From Ferruginibacter sp. (GTDB lineage Bacteria > Bacteroidota > Bacteroidia > Chitinophagales > Chitinophagaceae): a stretch of 19,330 nt of DNA. Numbering within the stretch: position 1 is the first letter of the stretch; every line of letters begins with the position of its first letter. The notes under the pieces were generated by a model that saw only the letters and a program-made list of their open reading frames with translations, was not told the origin of the DNA and did not search any database. The position numbers and the translations under genes were made by a program. This document shows, one piece after another, positions 1 through 7,375 of the stretch. Location: the NCBI GenBank assembly GCA_018882645.1, contig VERM01000006.1:1-19330 (forward strand). The letters are read 5' to 3'.

Positions 1-1
1 C

Positions 2-589
2 TCAATGGTTGTACCCGGTTCTTTTATGAAATATGCAAATGCCAATTTCACTTCCAGGCCATCTGAAGCCATTGACTATTATCGCTTGATTGTTGAAGTA
101 AAACCACAAAAACTTGTTCAGTTTCAGGAATACATCAATTCAATGGGATACGAAACCAATGAAGAATTACTTAAAAGTGGAAAATTTGCCAGTCTGCTGC
201 AAGCCATTCTCGCCGTTGTTTTGTTGCTGGGTATTATCATGATTGTAAATGCCTTTTTTGGCTTTTTATTGTACCTGCAACTCATCATTTCCAGGTCAAA
301 ATATGAATTGGAAACACTGCTCAGGCTTGGGTATCGACACAAAAAGCTTATACAATGGTACACCAACAGTATTGGATTTATTCTGTTTGTAGTTGCCGCG
401 GTTGCACTCTTTATACTTTTCGTCCTTCAGGGACAAGTCAGCGGATTTGTATCTACATATGGCTTTGAGTTCCCAGCTACCATAAGTAATGTGGTTGTTT
501 TAACAGGAACTGGATTGATTATCTTGCTCTATTTGATTTTCTATGTATCAGTTCGGAAACAGATCTATCGCTTGTCTCTGCCCAAGTAA
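2..589 (+). CDS. FtsX-like ABC transporter permease, C-terminal part (partial)
   Basis: The reading frame is open from the window edge, so this is the end of a longer gene and the ATG at 5 need not be the start. About 195 residues are visible. A soluble stretch of about 60 residues is followed by three hydrophobic segments, roughly residues 63-95, 118-145 and 160-185 counted from the first Met. The segment after the first helix, with 'SRSKYELETLLRLGY' and then 'IQWYTNSI', resembles the cytosolic loop of FtsX/MacB-type permeases, where the motif contacts the ATPase. Known members work in lipoprotein export, efflux or cell-division signalling; nothing here tells which. The ATPase partner is not in the window. 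The next gene starts 139 bases downstream with its own possible promoter. Family assignment rests on topology and loop character and is fairly safe; substrate is unknown. Confidence 0.7.
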   Translation, partial: SMVVPGSFMKYANANFTSRPSEAIDYYRLIVEVKPQKLVQFQEYINSMGYETNEELLKSGKFASLLQAILAVVLLLGIIMIVNAFFGFLLYLQLIISRSKYELETLLRLGYRHKKLIQWYTNSIGFILFVVAAVALFILFVLQGQVSGFVSTYGFEFPATISNVVVLTGTGLIILLYLIFYVSVRKQIYRLSLPK

Positions 590-728
590 AAAATTAGCAT
601 AATATTCACGTTCATTTTTACGTTACTCTAACGAGTACGATTTACTTTTAATTAAACATAACAATCGGATATTTACAATTTATCTATATCAAAATTCTAT
701 CTTTACACATCCGTAAATAAACTGAATA

Positions 729-1607
729 TTGAAGCGTATATTATTAGTAAAAGCGTTTGTATTTTTTTCTTGTGTACATATTTATGCTCAGGAAGATGGC
801 TATATTCATCAGGGCGAATTTGGAATTACGGCAGGTGCCGCACATTATTTTGGAGATTTGAATACCCGTACCGGGCTTCAAAGACCCGGTTCTGCCTTAG
901 GTCTATTTTTTCGAAAGCAATATGGAAATTATGTAGGTCTGCGCATTGCCGGTCGTTATGCGCAACTGAGCTATAGCGACAGTTACAATAATAACGAATA
1001 TCAGCGAAAAAGAAACCTAAGTTTTCATTCCAATATTTTTGAGTTGGGCATACAGGGAGATTTTAATTTTTTCAGGTTCATTCCCAATGATCCGATCGAT
1101 CATTTCACTCCATACGTCACACTGGGTGTTGGAATGTTTACCTATGACCCCTATGATTTTTATAAGGGAGATAAAGTTTATCTCCGTCCGTTGGGAACAG
1201 AGGGTCAGGCAGGAGGTTATCTGGGTAGAAAAGAATACGGAACTATGGCATTGTGTATACCATTTGGCATCGGTATTAAGTATAGCATAAATGCCAAGTA
1301 TAATTTATCTTTTGAGGTCACCCATCGCTTCACCAGTACGGATTATCTGGATGACGTAAGTACTACATATGCCCCAAATAAATTTACCGCCACCCCCGGA
1401 AACCCCAATTTATTTCCAGACGGGCCCAATGGTCCATCGCTGGCATATTACATGCAGGACAGATCTATTGAAATTGATCCCAACAACCCGTTGAGCAATA
1501 CAGCCGGAAGACAGCGAGGTTGGAGCAAACAAAAAGACCAATACATCATCGCTGAAATTGGACTTTCGGTAAACATAGGCACATACAAATGTCCGACTGC
1601 AAATTAA
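729..1607 (+). CDS. DUF6089-family outer-membrane beta-barrel protein, TTG start
   Basis: The protein has 292 residues. Residues 1-20 form a signal peptide (basic KR, hydrophobic core, 'HIYAQ' cleavage region). A barrel-like series of alternating strands follows, including 'GEFGITAGAAHYFGDLN' near the N-terminus, the 'FELGIQGDFNFF' strand and 'TPYVTLGVGMFTYDP'. This pattern is typical of the Bacteroidota DUF6089 family, and the ending 'IAEIGLSVNIG' fits a last strand. The start must be the TTG at 729: an in-frame TGA lies at 723-725, no ATG is close, and a later start would remove the signal peptide. Role: probably an outer-membrane porin-like or structural protein; no activity is established. 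A weak promoter-like TATCTTTA lies at 698-705. Confidence 0.8.
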   Translation: MKRILLVKAFVFFSCVHIYAQEDGYIHQGEFGITAGAAHYFGDLNTRTGLQRPGSALGLFFRKQYGNYVGLRIAGRYAQLSYSDSYNNNEYQRKRNLSFHSNIFELGIQGDFNFFRFIPNDPIDHFTPYVTLGVGMFTYDPYDFYKGDKVYLRPLGTEGQAGGYLGRKEYGTMALCIPFGIGIKYSINAKYNLSFEVTHRFTSTDYLDDVSTTYAPNKFTATPGNPNLFPDGPNGPSLAYYMQDRSIEIDPNNPLSNTAGRQRGWSKQKDQYIIAEIGLSVNIGTYKCPTAN

Positions 1608-1650
1608 CACCTTCATCCAGTTAAGTCCTCTAATTCCGCTTCAAAGTATT

Positions 1651-1658
1651 TATCTTTG
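1651..1658 (+). promoter_or_regulatory. Candidate -7 element for the TPR-like gene
   Basis: TATCTTTG matches the Bacteroidota -7 consensus TAnnTTTG exactly. No convincing TTTG -33 box is seen at the right distance. It would give a leader of about 100 nt before the ATG at 1765. Confidence 0.35.
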
Positions 1659-1764
1659 TCAACCCTTTTTAATCATTAATATCGGTTTGAAGAAGCAGTT
1701 AATTGCTGTGGAATTCAACTGTGAAATAGAAACTTGTCAAAAATTTTTAAATACTTAATTGCCG

Positions 1765-2421
1765 ATGAAACTTCTAAACACGCTTATAAAATACAGGCTT
1801 TGGATAGGATTGGTATTACTCGTTCTTGCCATTTTTGTACATAGGGAAGCCGGATTCTGGCCATCATTTATATTGTATCTTCTTGCAGTCATTGCCATTG
1901 TAGGTCATTTTTTATTTGGACCCATGCGTTTGATTCAAACCGCAATGGAGCAGGGAGACATGGCAGAAGCGAAGAAGATAGTTGATTCTATTAAATTTCC
2001 CGGACTGCTCATTAAGCCAATAAGATCAGTTTATTATACGCTGAAAGGAAACCTTGCCATGGTAGATCAGGACTATGAAAGTGCAGAAAAGTTGATGAAG
2101 AAAAGTTTGTCCCTTGGAGGAGGAGCCCTTACCAAACAGGCGGAAGGCCCTAATAAACTTCAACTGGGTATGTTGAGTATGCAGAAAGGAGACATCAAGC
2201 AGGCCGAGTCATACATTAGACAAGCAATCCGAGCGGGATTGCCCGATAGCGAAAATAATGCAGCAGCATATTTACAATTGTGTTCCATCATGATGAACAA
2301 AAGAGAATTCAGAGCCGCCAAAGAGTATTTCAGAAAGGCAAAAAGTTTTAAGCCTACTACACCTCAAATTGTTGATCAGATAAAACAGATTGAAAAATAC
2401 ATTACCAGAATGCCCGGATAA
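1765..2421 (+). CDS. Membrane-anchored tetratricopeptide-like protein
   Basis: The protein has 218 residues. The ATG at 1765 is preferred over the in-frame TTG two codons earlier. Two hydrophobic segments, about residues 10-27 and 31-50, form a hairpin anchor at the N-terminus. From about residue 57 the chain is helical, with TPR-like pairs such as 'YYTLKGNLAMVDQDYESAEKLMKKSL', 'LQLGMLSMQKGDIKQAESYIRQAI' and 'YLQLCSIMMNKREFRAAKEYFRKA'. These show the usual TPR spacing of small and bulky residues. TPR domains act as protein-protein interaction scaffolds; the partner is unknown. The soluble part is probably cytoplasmic if both helices cross the membrane. It stands alone, facing the convergent SRPBCC gene with only 12 bases between stop codons. 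Confidence 0.75.
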   Translation: MKLLNTLIKYRLWIGLVLLVLAIFVHREAGFWPSFILYLLAVIAIVGHFLFGPMRLIQTAMEQGDMAEAKKIVDSIKFPGLLIKPIRSVYYTLKGNLAMVDQDYESAEKLMKKSLSLGGGALTKQAEGPNKLQLGMLSMQKGDIKQAESYIRQAIRAGLPDSENNAAAYLQLCSIMMNKREFRAAKEYFRKAKSFKPTTPQIVDQIKQIEKYITRMPG

Positions 2422-2433
2422 AAGCAAAAAATT

Positions 2434-2901
2434 TTATCCTTTATTGAATAGCGTTTCTACAACCTGATAACGGTGATCAAATATTTTTTTTAGCTGTTTT
2501 TTTACGAAAAGAACATGTGCGATGTCTCCTAAAAACCCCAAAGGCAATTTATAATGAACAATGTCGGTCATTTCAACGCCTCCGTTCTTTTCAATAAAAT
2601 GATGTTGATGATGCCATAGACTGTATGGGCCAAATCTTTGTTCATCAATAAAATATTTTCTGTCTTCTACGTGCGTTATTTCTGTCATCCAGTAAAGAGG
2701 AATGCCTAAAAGAGGCTTTACCTTGTATTCAATGATTTGACCTGCATACATTTTGTCTCCATGATGATTGGATATTATTTTAAACCCCAAATGATCAGGT
2801 GTGATTTTTTGTAGGTTTTTTGGACTGCTGAAAAAATCCCAGGCCATATCCATCGGGACATTTAATTGTTGGACCGTTTTAAGGCTGTATACTTTACTCA
2901 T
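2434..2901 (-). CDS. SRPBCC (START-like) ligand-binding protein
   Basis: The protein has 155 residues starting at 'MSKVYSLKT'. The frame is open upstream to 2985, but those 28 extra residues lack family resemblance, so the ATG at 2901 is preferred. The sequence has the START/Bet v 1 hallmarks: an opening strand 'VQQLNVPMDMAWDFFSSPKNLQKITP', a central 'VKPLLGIPLYWMTEITHVE', then 'DEQRFGPYSLWHHQHHF', and a long C-terminal helix ending 'FDHRYQVVETLF'. Relatives are annotated as SRPBCC family or, loosely, as cell-division inhibitors. The fold binds hydrophobic ligands; the ligand here is unknown. It is transcribed away from the Ig-like lipoprotein gene (143-base gap) and converges with the TPR gene. 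Confidence 0.75.
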   Translation of the reverse strand: MSKVYSLKTVQQLNVPMDMAWDFFSSPKNLQKITPDHLGFKIISNHHGDKMYAGQIIEYKVKPLLGIPLYWMTEITHVEDRKYFIDEQRFGPYSLWHHQHHFIEKNGGVEMTDIVHYKLPLGFLGDIAHVLFVKKQLKKIFDHRYQVVETLFNKG

Positions 2902-3044
2902 GAATTTATAACAAATCGGAGGGGGAATTGTTGGGAGAATTAAGAACGAAGAGATAAAAAATAAGAAACAGCAATACTCCTGCATCTAACCATATTAATA
3001 ACAGTTACCGTAACTTTACCCCAATTAGCTTTACAAAAATCACG

Positions 3045-4448
3045 ATGAAGAATACAATTGCCGGCATTTTATTGTTACTCTTGATAGAATATGTGCTGAT
3101 TTCCATTGGCAGTGGTTGCGCACAGATCGGAGCGCCCACCGGCGGGCCAAAAGATACAATCGCGCCCAAGCTCATTAAAGCTTTACCGGATAATAACTCT
3201 GTCAATTTTAAAGGGGATAAGATTGTATTGTTATTTGATGAATATATTGATTTGCAAAATGTGCAATCGAATCTGCTGGTAACACCTTTTCCTAAAAATC
3301 TGCCGGCGATACAAAGTAATCTTCGCACTATTTCAATACGCCTCAAAGACAGTCTGCTTCCAAATACTACTTACAGCATTAATCTCGGAGACGCCGTTAA
3401 AGATGTCAACGAAGGCAACGTGTTCAATAATCTTGTGTACACATTTTCTACCGGAAATTTTATTGATTCTCTGGAATTGACCGGAAAAGTACTGATGGCT
3501 GAAACAGGAAGAATTGACAGTACTCTAATGGTTTGTTTATATAAAAACGCTTCAGACAGTGATGTGGTTAAAAGAAAACCTGATTATATAACCCGTTTAA
3601 ACAGTGAAGGAAAATTTAAGTTTAATTTTCTTCCTGCTGCACTATTCAAAATATACGCACTGAAAGACGGAGACGGAAGTAAAACATACAACTCCGGAAC
3701 TGAAGCTTTTGCCTTTATCGATAAAGAAATAAGCACAACTGATAAAAACATATCTCTGTTGCTTTTTGCTTATAATGAAAAAAAACAAGTCAACACTGGA
3801 TCGCCCACTGCAAGCGGAAAAAAACAAAAAGAAAAAAAATTAAGGTATACCACCACCCTTGTTCAACAGCAACAAGATGTTTTACAACCAATGGAACTGA
3901 ATTTCAATATGCCTGTTAAAAATTTCAATGCGGATAAAATTATCCTTACAGATACATTTTACAAACCGGTGGGCGCTAAGGTTTCTATAGACAGCAGTCG
4001 GGAAAAAATTTCCATTAATTATTCGTGGAAACAAGATCAAAAATTAATGCTCATCTTATCCAACGATGCACTGACGGATGAAAACGGAAATAATCTTCCT
4101 CAATCGGATACGATTAGATTCAAATGCAAAACGAAAGAGGATTACGGCACAGTATTATTGATTTTTGATAAAACAGATCTGAGCAAAAATCCAATGATAT
4201 TTTTTGTGGAAGCTGATCAGGTCAAGCATCAGGCATACTTGACAGGCAGAGAATGGAATAATACTTTATTTCCGCCCGGAGAATATGAAATCCGCATTTT
4301 ATTTGATGAGAACAAAAACGGCAAATGGGACCCGGGTAATTATTCTTTGAAAATACAACCGGAAAAAGTGTATAGTTTCCCCCAAAAAATGACAGTAAAA
4401 TCCAACTGGGAGAATGAAAGAGAAATGGTGTGGCCAAATAATTATTAA
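3045..4448 (+). CDS. Ig-like (Big_5 / SbsA-type) domain lipoprotein
   Basis: The protein has 467 residues. A hydrophobic leader (residues 5-22) ends in 'SGC' with Cys25 as the likely lipid-bearing residue; the lipobox is loose, as often in Bacteroidota. The next residues, 'APTGGPKDTIAPKL', are a signature of a Bacteroidota lipoprotein family that opens with an SbsA-type Ig-like domain (about residues 40-135, with 'VNFKGDKIVLLFDEYIDL' and 'LPNTTYSINLGDAVKDVNEGN'). A second beta-rich module covers about residues 145-240, and a similar Ig-like stretch lies near residues 280-370. The C-terminus contains 'PPGEYEIRILFDENKNGKWDPG', a Ca-binding-like loop also seen in this family. Location is probably the outer membrane; function unknown. 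recR starts 28 bases downstream. Confidence 0.8.
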   Translation: MKNTIAGILLLLLIEYVLISIGSGCAQIGAPTGGPKDTIAPKLIKALPDNNSVNFKGDKIVLLFDEYIDLQNVQSNLLVTPFPKNLPAIQSNLRTISIRLKDSLLPNTTYSINLGDAVKDVNEGNVFNNLVYTFSTGNFIDSLELTGKVLMAETGRIDSTLMVCLYKNASDSDVVKRKPDYITRLNSEGKFKFNFLPAALFKIYALKDGDGSKTYNSGTEAFAFIDKEISTTDKNISLLLFAYNEKKQVNTGSPTASGKKQKEKKLRYTTTLVQQQQDVLQPMELNFNMPVKNFNADKIILTDTFYKPVGAKVSIDSSREKISINYSWKQDQKLMLILSNDALTDENGNNLPQSDTIRFKCKTKEDYGTVLLIFDKTDLSKNPMIFFVEADQVKHQAYLTGREWNNTLFPPGEYEIRILFDENKNGKWDPGNYSLKIQPEKVYSFPQKMTVKSNWENEREMVWPNNY

Positions 4449-4476
4449 ATTGGTCGTTATGACTTAATTTTATAGC

Positions 4477-5097
4477 ATGATTTTTTCTTCTTCGCATATT
4501 GAAAATGCGGTTAATGAGTTTGCTAAACTTCCAGGAATTGGCAAAAAGACTGCACTCAGGATGGTGCTGCATTTGATTAAACAAGATGTTGCAGAAGTGA
4601 ATCGTTTCAGCGAAACGATTGCGACCATGCGAAAAGAAATTAAATTTTGCCGACACTGTTTTAATATTTCTGACAAAGAGGTTTGCAACATTTGCATCAA
4701 TCCTTCCCGAAAAAAAGATCTTATATGTGTCGTTGAAAACATACGGGATGTGATTGCCATTGAAAGTACACAGCAATTCAACGGGGTATATCATGTATTG
4801 GGAGGCATTATCTCTCCTTTGGATGGCGTTGGTCCTGATCAGCTCAATATAGACTCATTGATAAAACGTGTAACCGAAGAAAAGATCGACGAGATTATTT
4901 TTGCTCTGAATCCCAATATACAAGGAGACACCACCATTTACTACATAGGCAAAAAGCTAAAAGATCATCAGGTAAAAATTACCACGATAGCACGCGGTAT
5001 CGCCTTTGGTGGAGAGCTAGAATATGCGGACGAAATGACTTTGGCAAAAAGCATAAGCAACCGAATCCCTGTAGAACATTATATAGCTTCTGTTTAA
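4477..5097 (+). CDS. recR: Recombination mediator protein RecR
   Basis: The protein has 206 residues, the usual RecR length. The helix-hairpin-helix is seen at residues 17-35 ('KLPGIGKKTALRMVLHL'). A four-cysteine zinc finger is formed by Cys58, Cys61, Cys70 and Cys73. A Toprim domain starts at about residue 82 ('LICVVENIRDVIAIE') with 'FALNPNIQGDTT' further on and a C-terminal Walker-B-like region 'IARGIAFGGELEYADEMTL'. RecR works with RecO (and RecF) to load RecA on single-stranded DNA covered by SSB during gap repair. All key parts are present. It lies at the left edge of a repeat-rich accessory segment, so recR is the last conserved gene before that island. Confidence 0.97.
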   Translation: MIFSSSHIENAVNEFAKLPGIGKKTALRMVLHLIKQDVAEVNRFSETIATMRKEIKFCRHCFNISDKEVCNICINPSRKKDLICVVENIRDVIAIESTQQFNGVYHVLGGIISPLDGVGPDQLNIDSLIKRVTEEKIDEIIFALNPNIQGDTTIYYIGKKLKDHQVKITTIARGIAFGGELEYADEMTLAKSISNRIPVEHYIASV

Positions 5098-5113
5098 TTC
5101 GCCGAATTGTATT

Positions 5114-5149
5114 GTTGAATTCGGTTGAAGATAGTTGAAGGTGTTGAAT
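5114..5149 (+). repeat. Phased GTTGAA array, left copy (pairs with 6051-6087)
   Basis: Four GTTGAA hexamers start at 5114, 5124, 5134 and 5143, i.e. at 10, 10 and 9 bp. On the opposite strand a closely similar array occupies 6051-6087, on the far side of the FISUMP gene. The two agree outside the hexamers too (for example ATAGTTGAA in both), with about 31 of 37 aligned positions identical by eye and one gap. They are therefore real inverted copies. Confidence 0.75.
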
Positions 5150-5162
5150 AAAATCTAAACAA

Positions 5163-5213
5163 TTAGCCCACGGTTAAAACCGATTCAATTCCCACGGTTA
5201 AAACCGTGGGCTA
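5163..5213. repeat. REP-like palindromic pair (CCCACGGTT / AACCGTGGG)
   Basis: A half-site AGCCCACGGTT at 5165-5175 is followed by a full palindrome at 5191-5210 (9-bp arms CCCACGGTT/AACCGTGGG). The outer arms 5165-5175 and 5202-5212 are perfectly complementary over 11 bp, so the whole stretch can fold. A 15-bp copy of the right end occurs at 6115-6129. Such extragenic palindromes resemble REP elements mobilised by IS200-like REP-associated transposases; no such transposase gene is in the window. Confidence 0.7.
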
Positions 5214-5276
5214 TATTCAACGCATTAACAAATAAACAAATCAACCTTATACCTTATTTTTGAAAAAAATACTGCC

Positions 5277-5918
5277 ATGAATAAAAAGCTGCTTGCCCTC
5301 TTTATACTTTTTACTTTTCACTTTTTACAATCATCTCAAGCCCAAACCGTAACGATTGGCAAACAAGTCTGGATGTCTGAAAACCTGAATGTAGATAAAT
5401 TCAGAAATGGAGATCTAATACCCGAAGCAAAGACGGATGAGGAATGGAAAAAGGCCGGCGAAGAAGGTAACCCTGCCTGGTGTTATTATGAGAACAGATC
5501 TTCTCAGGATGATCCTGAAAATGGAGAGAAATATGGGAAGTTGTATAACTGGTATGCGGTGAATGACTCCAGGGGTCTTGCTCCCAAAGGCTGGCATATA
5601 CCCAGCGATGATGAATGGTCTATTCTTACCAACTTTTTAGGAGGAGCGAAAGTTGCCGGTGAAAAGATGAAATCTAAAACAGGCTGGAATGAAGGAGGCA
5701 ATGGCTCAAACAGTTCTGGCTTCTCAGGGCTTCCGGGAGGCTCGCGCACTTACAGTGGGGCATTCAACACCTTTGGTGACGACGGTTATTGGTGGAGCTC
5801 TACGGAGGAAGGTACTCTCAATGCCTGGTACCGATATATGGATTACGATTACAGCACTATAGTCAGGCTCAACTACGATAAGGCAAACGGTTTTTCTGTG
5901 CGTTGTTTGAGAGATTAG
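5277..5918 (+). CDS. FISUMP-domain secreted protein (Fib_succ_major paralogous domain)
   Basis: The protein has 213 residues with a signal peptide (about residues 1-22, ending 'SSQAQ'). One FISUMP domain fills the rest. The landmarks are all present and in order: 'TVTIGKQVWMSENLNVDKFRNGD', 'YGKLYNWYAVND', 'LAPKGWHIPSDDEW', 'SGFSGLPGGSR', 'GYWWSSTE' and the closing 'GFSVRCLRD'. The family is abundant in Fibrobacter and Bacteroidota, is exported, and is thought to have a C-type-lectin-like fold; its role is unknown. There is no extra C-terminal sorting domain. The gene sits between two core genes (recR and metH) and is enclosed by several repeat families, some in inverted orientation, which suggests it was inserted as a unit. 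Confidence 0.88.
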   Translation: MNKKLLALFILFTFHFLQSSQAQTVTIGKQVWMSENLNVDKFRNGDLIPEAKTDEEWKKAGEEGNPAWCYYENRSSQDDPENGEKYGKLYNWYAVNDSRGLAPKGWHIPSDDEWSILTNFLGGAKVAGEKMKSKTGWNEGGNGSNSSGFSGLPGGSRTYSGAFNTFGDDGYWWSSTEEGTLNAWYRYMDYDYSTIVRLNYDKANGFSVRCLRD

Positions 5919-5937
5919 CTGCCACCGGAGGTGGCAG
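5919..5937. repeat. Perfect hairpin abutting the FISUMP stop codon
   Basis: CTGCCACC, loop GGA, GGTGGCAG: eight perfect base pairs beginning at the base after the TAG stop (5916-5918). There is no T-run directly behind it, so it is not a standard intrinsic terminator, though it could stabilise the 3' end of the mRNA. Two GTTGAA hexamers follow at 5939 and 5948. Confidence 0.65.
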
Positions 5938-6041
5938 GGTTGAAGGGGTTGAAGAAGTTTTTGTGTTTTTGACCTCACCCCCGACCCCTCTCCAAAACAG
6001 TTTGTTCTGCGTTTGGGGTTTGGTGTTAAATCTTCGATTGT

Positions 6042-6087
6042 TTCGACACGATTCAACAACATTCAACTATTTTCAACAATATTCAAC
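6042..6087 (-). repeat. Phased TTCAAC array, right copy
   Basis: TTCGAC at 6042 and TTCAAC at 6052, 6062, 6072 and 6082 fall at exactly 10-bp intervals, one helical turn. Read on the minus strand, 6087-6051 matches the left array at 5114-5149 closely, making an inverted pair about 974 bp from outer edge to outer edge with the FISUMP gene inside. Confidence 0.75.
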
Positions 6088-6114
6088 AGGTTTTTTTCTT
6101 TTACATTCAAAAAA

Positions 6115-6130
6115 TAAAACCGTGGGCTAA
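6115..6130. repeat. REP-like half-site, right copy
   Basis: TAAAACCGTGGGCTA at 6115-6129 is identical to 5199-5213. AACCGTGGGCTAA at 6118-6130 is the exact reverse complement of 5163-5175 (13 bp). It is a partial copy of the REP-like palindrome on the other side of the FISUMP gene. Confidence 0.7.
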
Positions 6131-6155
6131 CCTCGATAAACTTCGCCTTTAATTT

Positions 6156-6186
6156 TTTGAATTATTCCCCATAAAAACTACCTTTG
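6156..6186 (+). promoter_or_regulatory. Bacteroidota-type promoter of metH
   Basis: TTTG at 6156-6159, a 19-nt spacer, and TACCTTTG at 6179-6186: both boxes match the TTTG / TAnnTTTG consensus. Transcription would start near 6193. It lies just beyond the last repeat, so the island does not separate metH from its promoter. Confidence 0.6.
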
Positions 6187-6192
6187 CAACCA

Positions 6193-6355
6193 GTGTTGAT
6201 GCAGATTTGTTTATTGTTCAGCTTCAACATCTATACGCGCTAAAGAACTAATAAACGAAATGCTTTCCTTTCTCTTCTTAACCGGATTTCATCTTCGTTT
6301 ATTTTTTCAGAAACGCAACTCCGCTAAATCGGATTGATGTTTAATTTTTTATAAC
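6193..6355 (+). promoter_or_regulatory. Long metH leader with a possible attenuator-like hairpin
   Basis: The predicted leader is about 160 nt. A perfect 10-bp inverted repeat, AATAAACGAA (6250-6259) and TTCGTTTATT (6294-6303), encloses a 34-nt loop and runs directly into more T residues (to 6307), the layout of an intrinsic terminator, though the stem is AT-rich. A 6-bp pair TGTTGA/TCAACA (6194-6199, 6224-6229) and TCCG/CGGA around 6317-6330 may form further stems. No cobalamin-box (GCCACTG-like) or recognisable SAM riboswitch core was found. Regulation by this leader is inference. Confidence 0.35.
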
Positions 6356-7366
6356 ATGACAGATATTAGAGCATTATTAAACGAGCGTATTCTTATCATA
6401 GACGGTGCCATGGGTACTATGATACAAAGACATAAGCTTGAAGAAAAAGATTACAGGGGTGAAAGGTTTAAAGACTGGCATAAAGATGTTAAGGGAAATA
6501 ATGACTTGCTGAGTATTACACTTCCTGATGTGATTATTGACATACATAAACAATACCTGGAAGCCGGGGCCGATATTATTGAAACCAATACATTCAGCAG
6601 TACCACTATTGCTCAGGCCGATTATGATATGCAGTCAATTGCATATGAGATGAACGTCTCCTCCGCAAAATGTGCACGCATTGCAGCCGATGAATATACC
6701 GCAAAGAATCCCTCTAAACCCCGATTCGTAGCCGGCGCCATCGGTCCGTTGAACAAAACCCTTTCACTTTCACCGGACGTAAACAATCCCGGATTCAGGG
6801 CGGTTACATTCGATGAAGTGGCAGAAGCTTATACAGAACAGATCAAAGGATTGGTTGAAGGCGGTGTAGACCTTCTGCTTATTGAAACCATATTTGATAC
6901 GCTCAATGCAAAAGCAGCCATATATGCTGTAAAGCATTTTTTCAGAGAGTCGGGAAAAAAAGAATTGCCGATTATGATCAGTGGTACCATTACCGATGCC
7001 AGCGGAAGAACATTAAGTGGACAAACACTCGAAGCATTTTATGTTTCGCTGATGCATGCCAATCCATTGAGCATTGGCCTCAATTGCGCTTTAGGTGCTA
7101 AAGAAATGAGACCACATATAGAAGAGCTTTCGTCCCTTGCCATTTGCTATACCTCTGCCTATCCCAATGCAGGGTTACCCAATGCTTTTGGTGAATATGA
7201 TGAACAGCCACATGAAACTGCACATATCATTGAAGAATGGGCAAAAGAAGGTTTTTTAAATATTGTAGGTGGTTGTTGCGGCACCACACCCGATCATATC
7301 CGTCATATCGCGCAGGAAGTAAAATCGTATCCACCCAGAAAATTACCTGTAGTTGTTAAATCTTAA
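6356..7366 (+). CDS. metH: Methionine synthase, homocysteine-binding subunit (split MetH, N-terminal half)
   Basis: The protein has 336 residues and corresponds to the first module of cobalamin-dependent methionine synthase, a TIM barrel that binds homocysteine through zinc. Landmarks are '[13 protein letters not shown]' near residue 13, '[20 protein letters not shown]', '[14 protein letters not shown]', '[16 protein letters not shown]' and the three zinc cysteines Cys244 ('GLNCALG'), Cys307 and Cys308 ('[10 protein letters not shown]'). The protein ends where the barrel ends. The next gene supplies the rest of the enzyme. The stop codon TAA at 7364-7366 is followed by only three codons and then the ATG of the partner, in the same reading frame. 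Split metH of this layout is known from other Bacteroidota, so this is probably a working two-subunit enzyme. Confidence 0.95.
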   Translation: MTDIRALLNERILIIDGAMGTMIQRHKLEEKDYRGERFKDWHKDVKGNNDLLSITLPDVIIDIHKQYLEAGADIIETNTFSSTTIAQADYDMQSIAYEMNVSSAKCARIAADEYTAKNPSKPRFVAGAIGPLNKTLSLSPDVNNPGFRAVTFDEVAEAYTEQIKGLVEGGVDLLLIETIFDTLNAKAAIYAVKHFFRESGKKELPIMISGTITDASGRTLSGQTLEAFYVSLMHANPLSIGLNCALGAKEMRPHIEELSSLAICYTSAYPNAGLPNAFGEYDEQPHETAHIIEEWAKEGFLNIVGGCCGTTPDHIRHIAQEVKSYPPRKLPVVVKS

Positions 7367-7375
7367 TTCAGAGAA

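Larger units (their letters stand above)
5919..6155. other. Gene-free, repeat-rich stretch after FISUMP
   Basis: No convincing gene is seen here. In order it holds the CCACC hairpin (5919-5937), two GTTGAA hexamers (5939, 5948), a C-rich tract (about 5971-5991) with a partial complement in the G-rich tract 6011-6025, the inverted TTCAAC array (6042-6087), and a REP-like half-site (6115-6130). An open frame across it (5903-6130) is low-complexity and overlaps the repeats, so it is not called. Confidence 0.6.

Noticed and set aside
4222..4794. Minus-strand open frame of 190 codons across the lipoprotein end and recR
   Set aside because: It lies antisense to two well-supported genes, has no recognisable domain or promoter, and its residue composition is that of a shadow frame.
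5114..6087. CRISPR array
   Set aside because: The repeat units are 6 bases at 10-bp spacing with no unique spacers of 30 bp and no cas gene nearby.
6193..6355. Cobalamin or SAM riboswitch before metH
   Set aside because: No GCCACTG-like B12 box and no convincing SAM-I or SAM-II core; two GCTAAA motifs are present but without the required stems.
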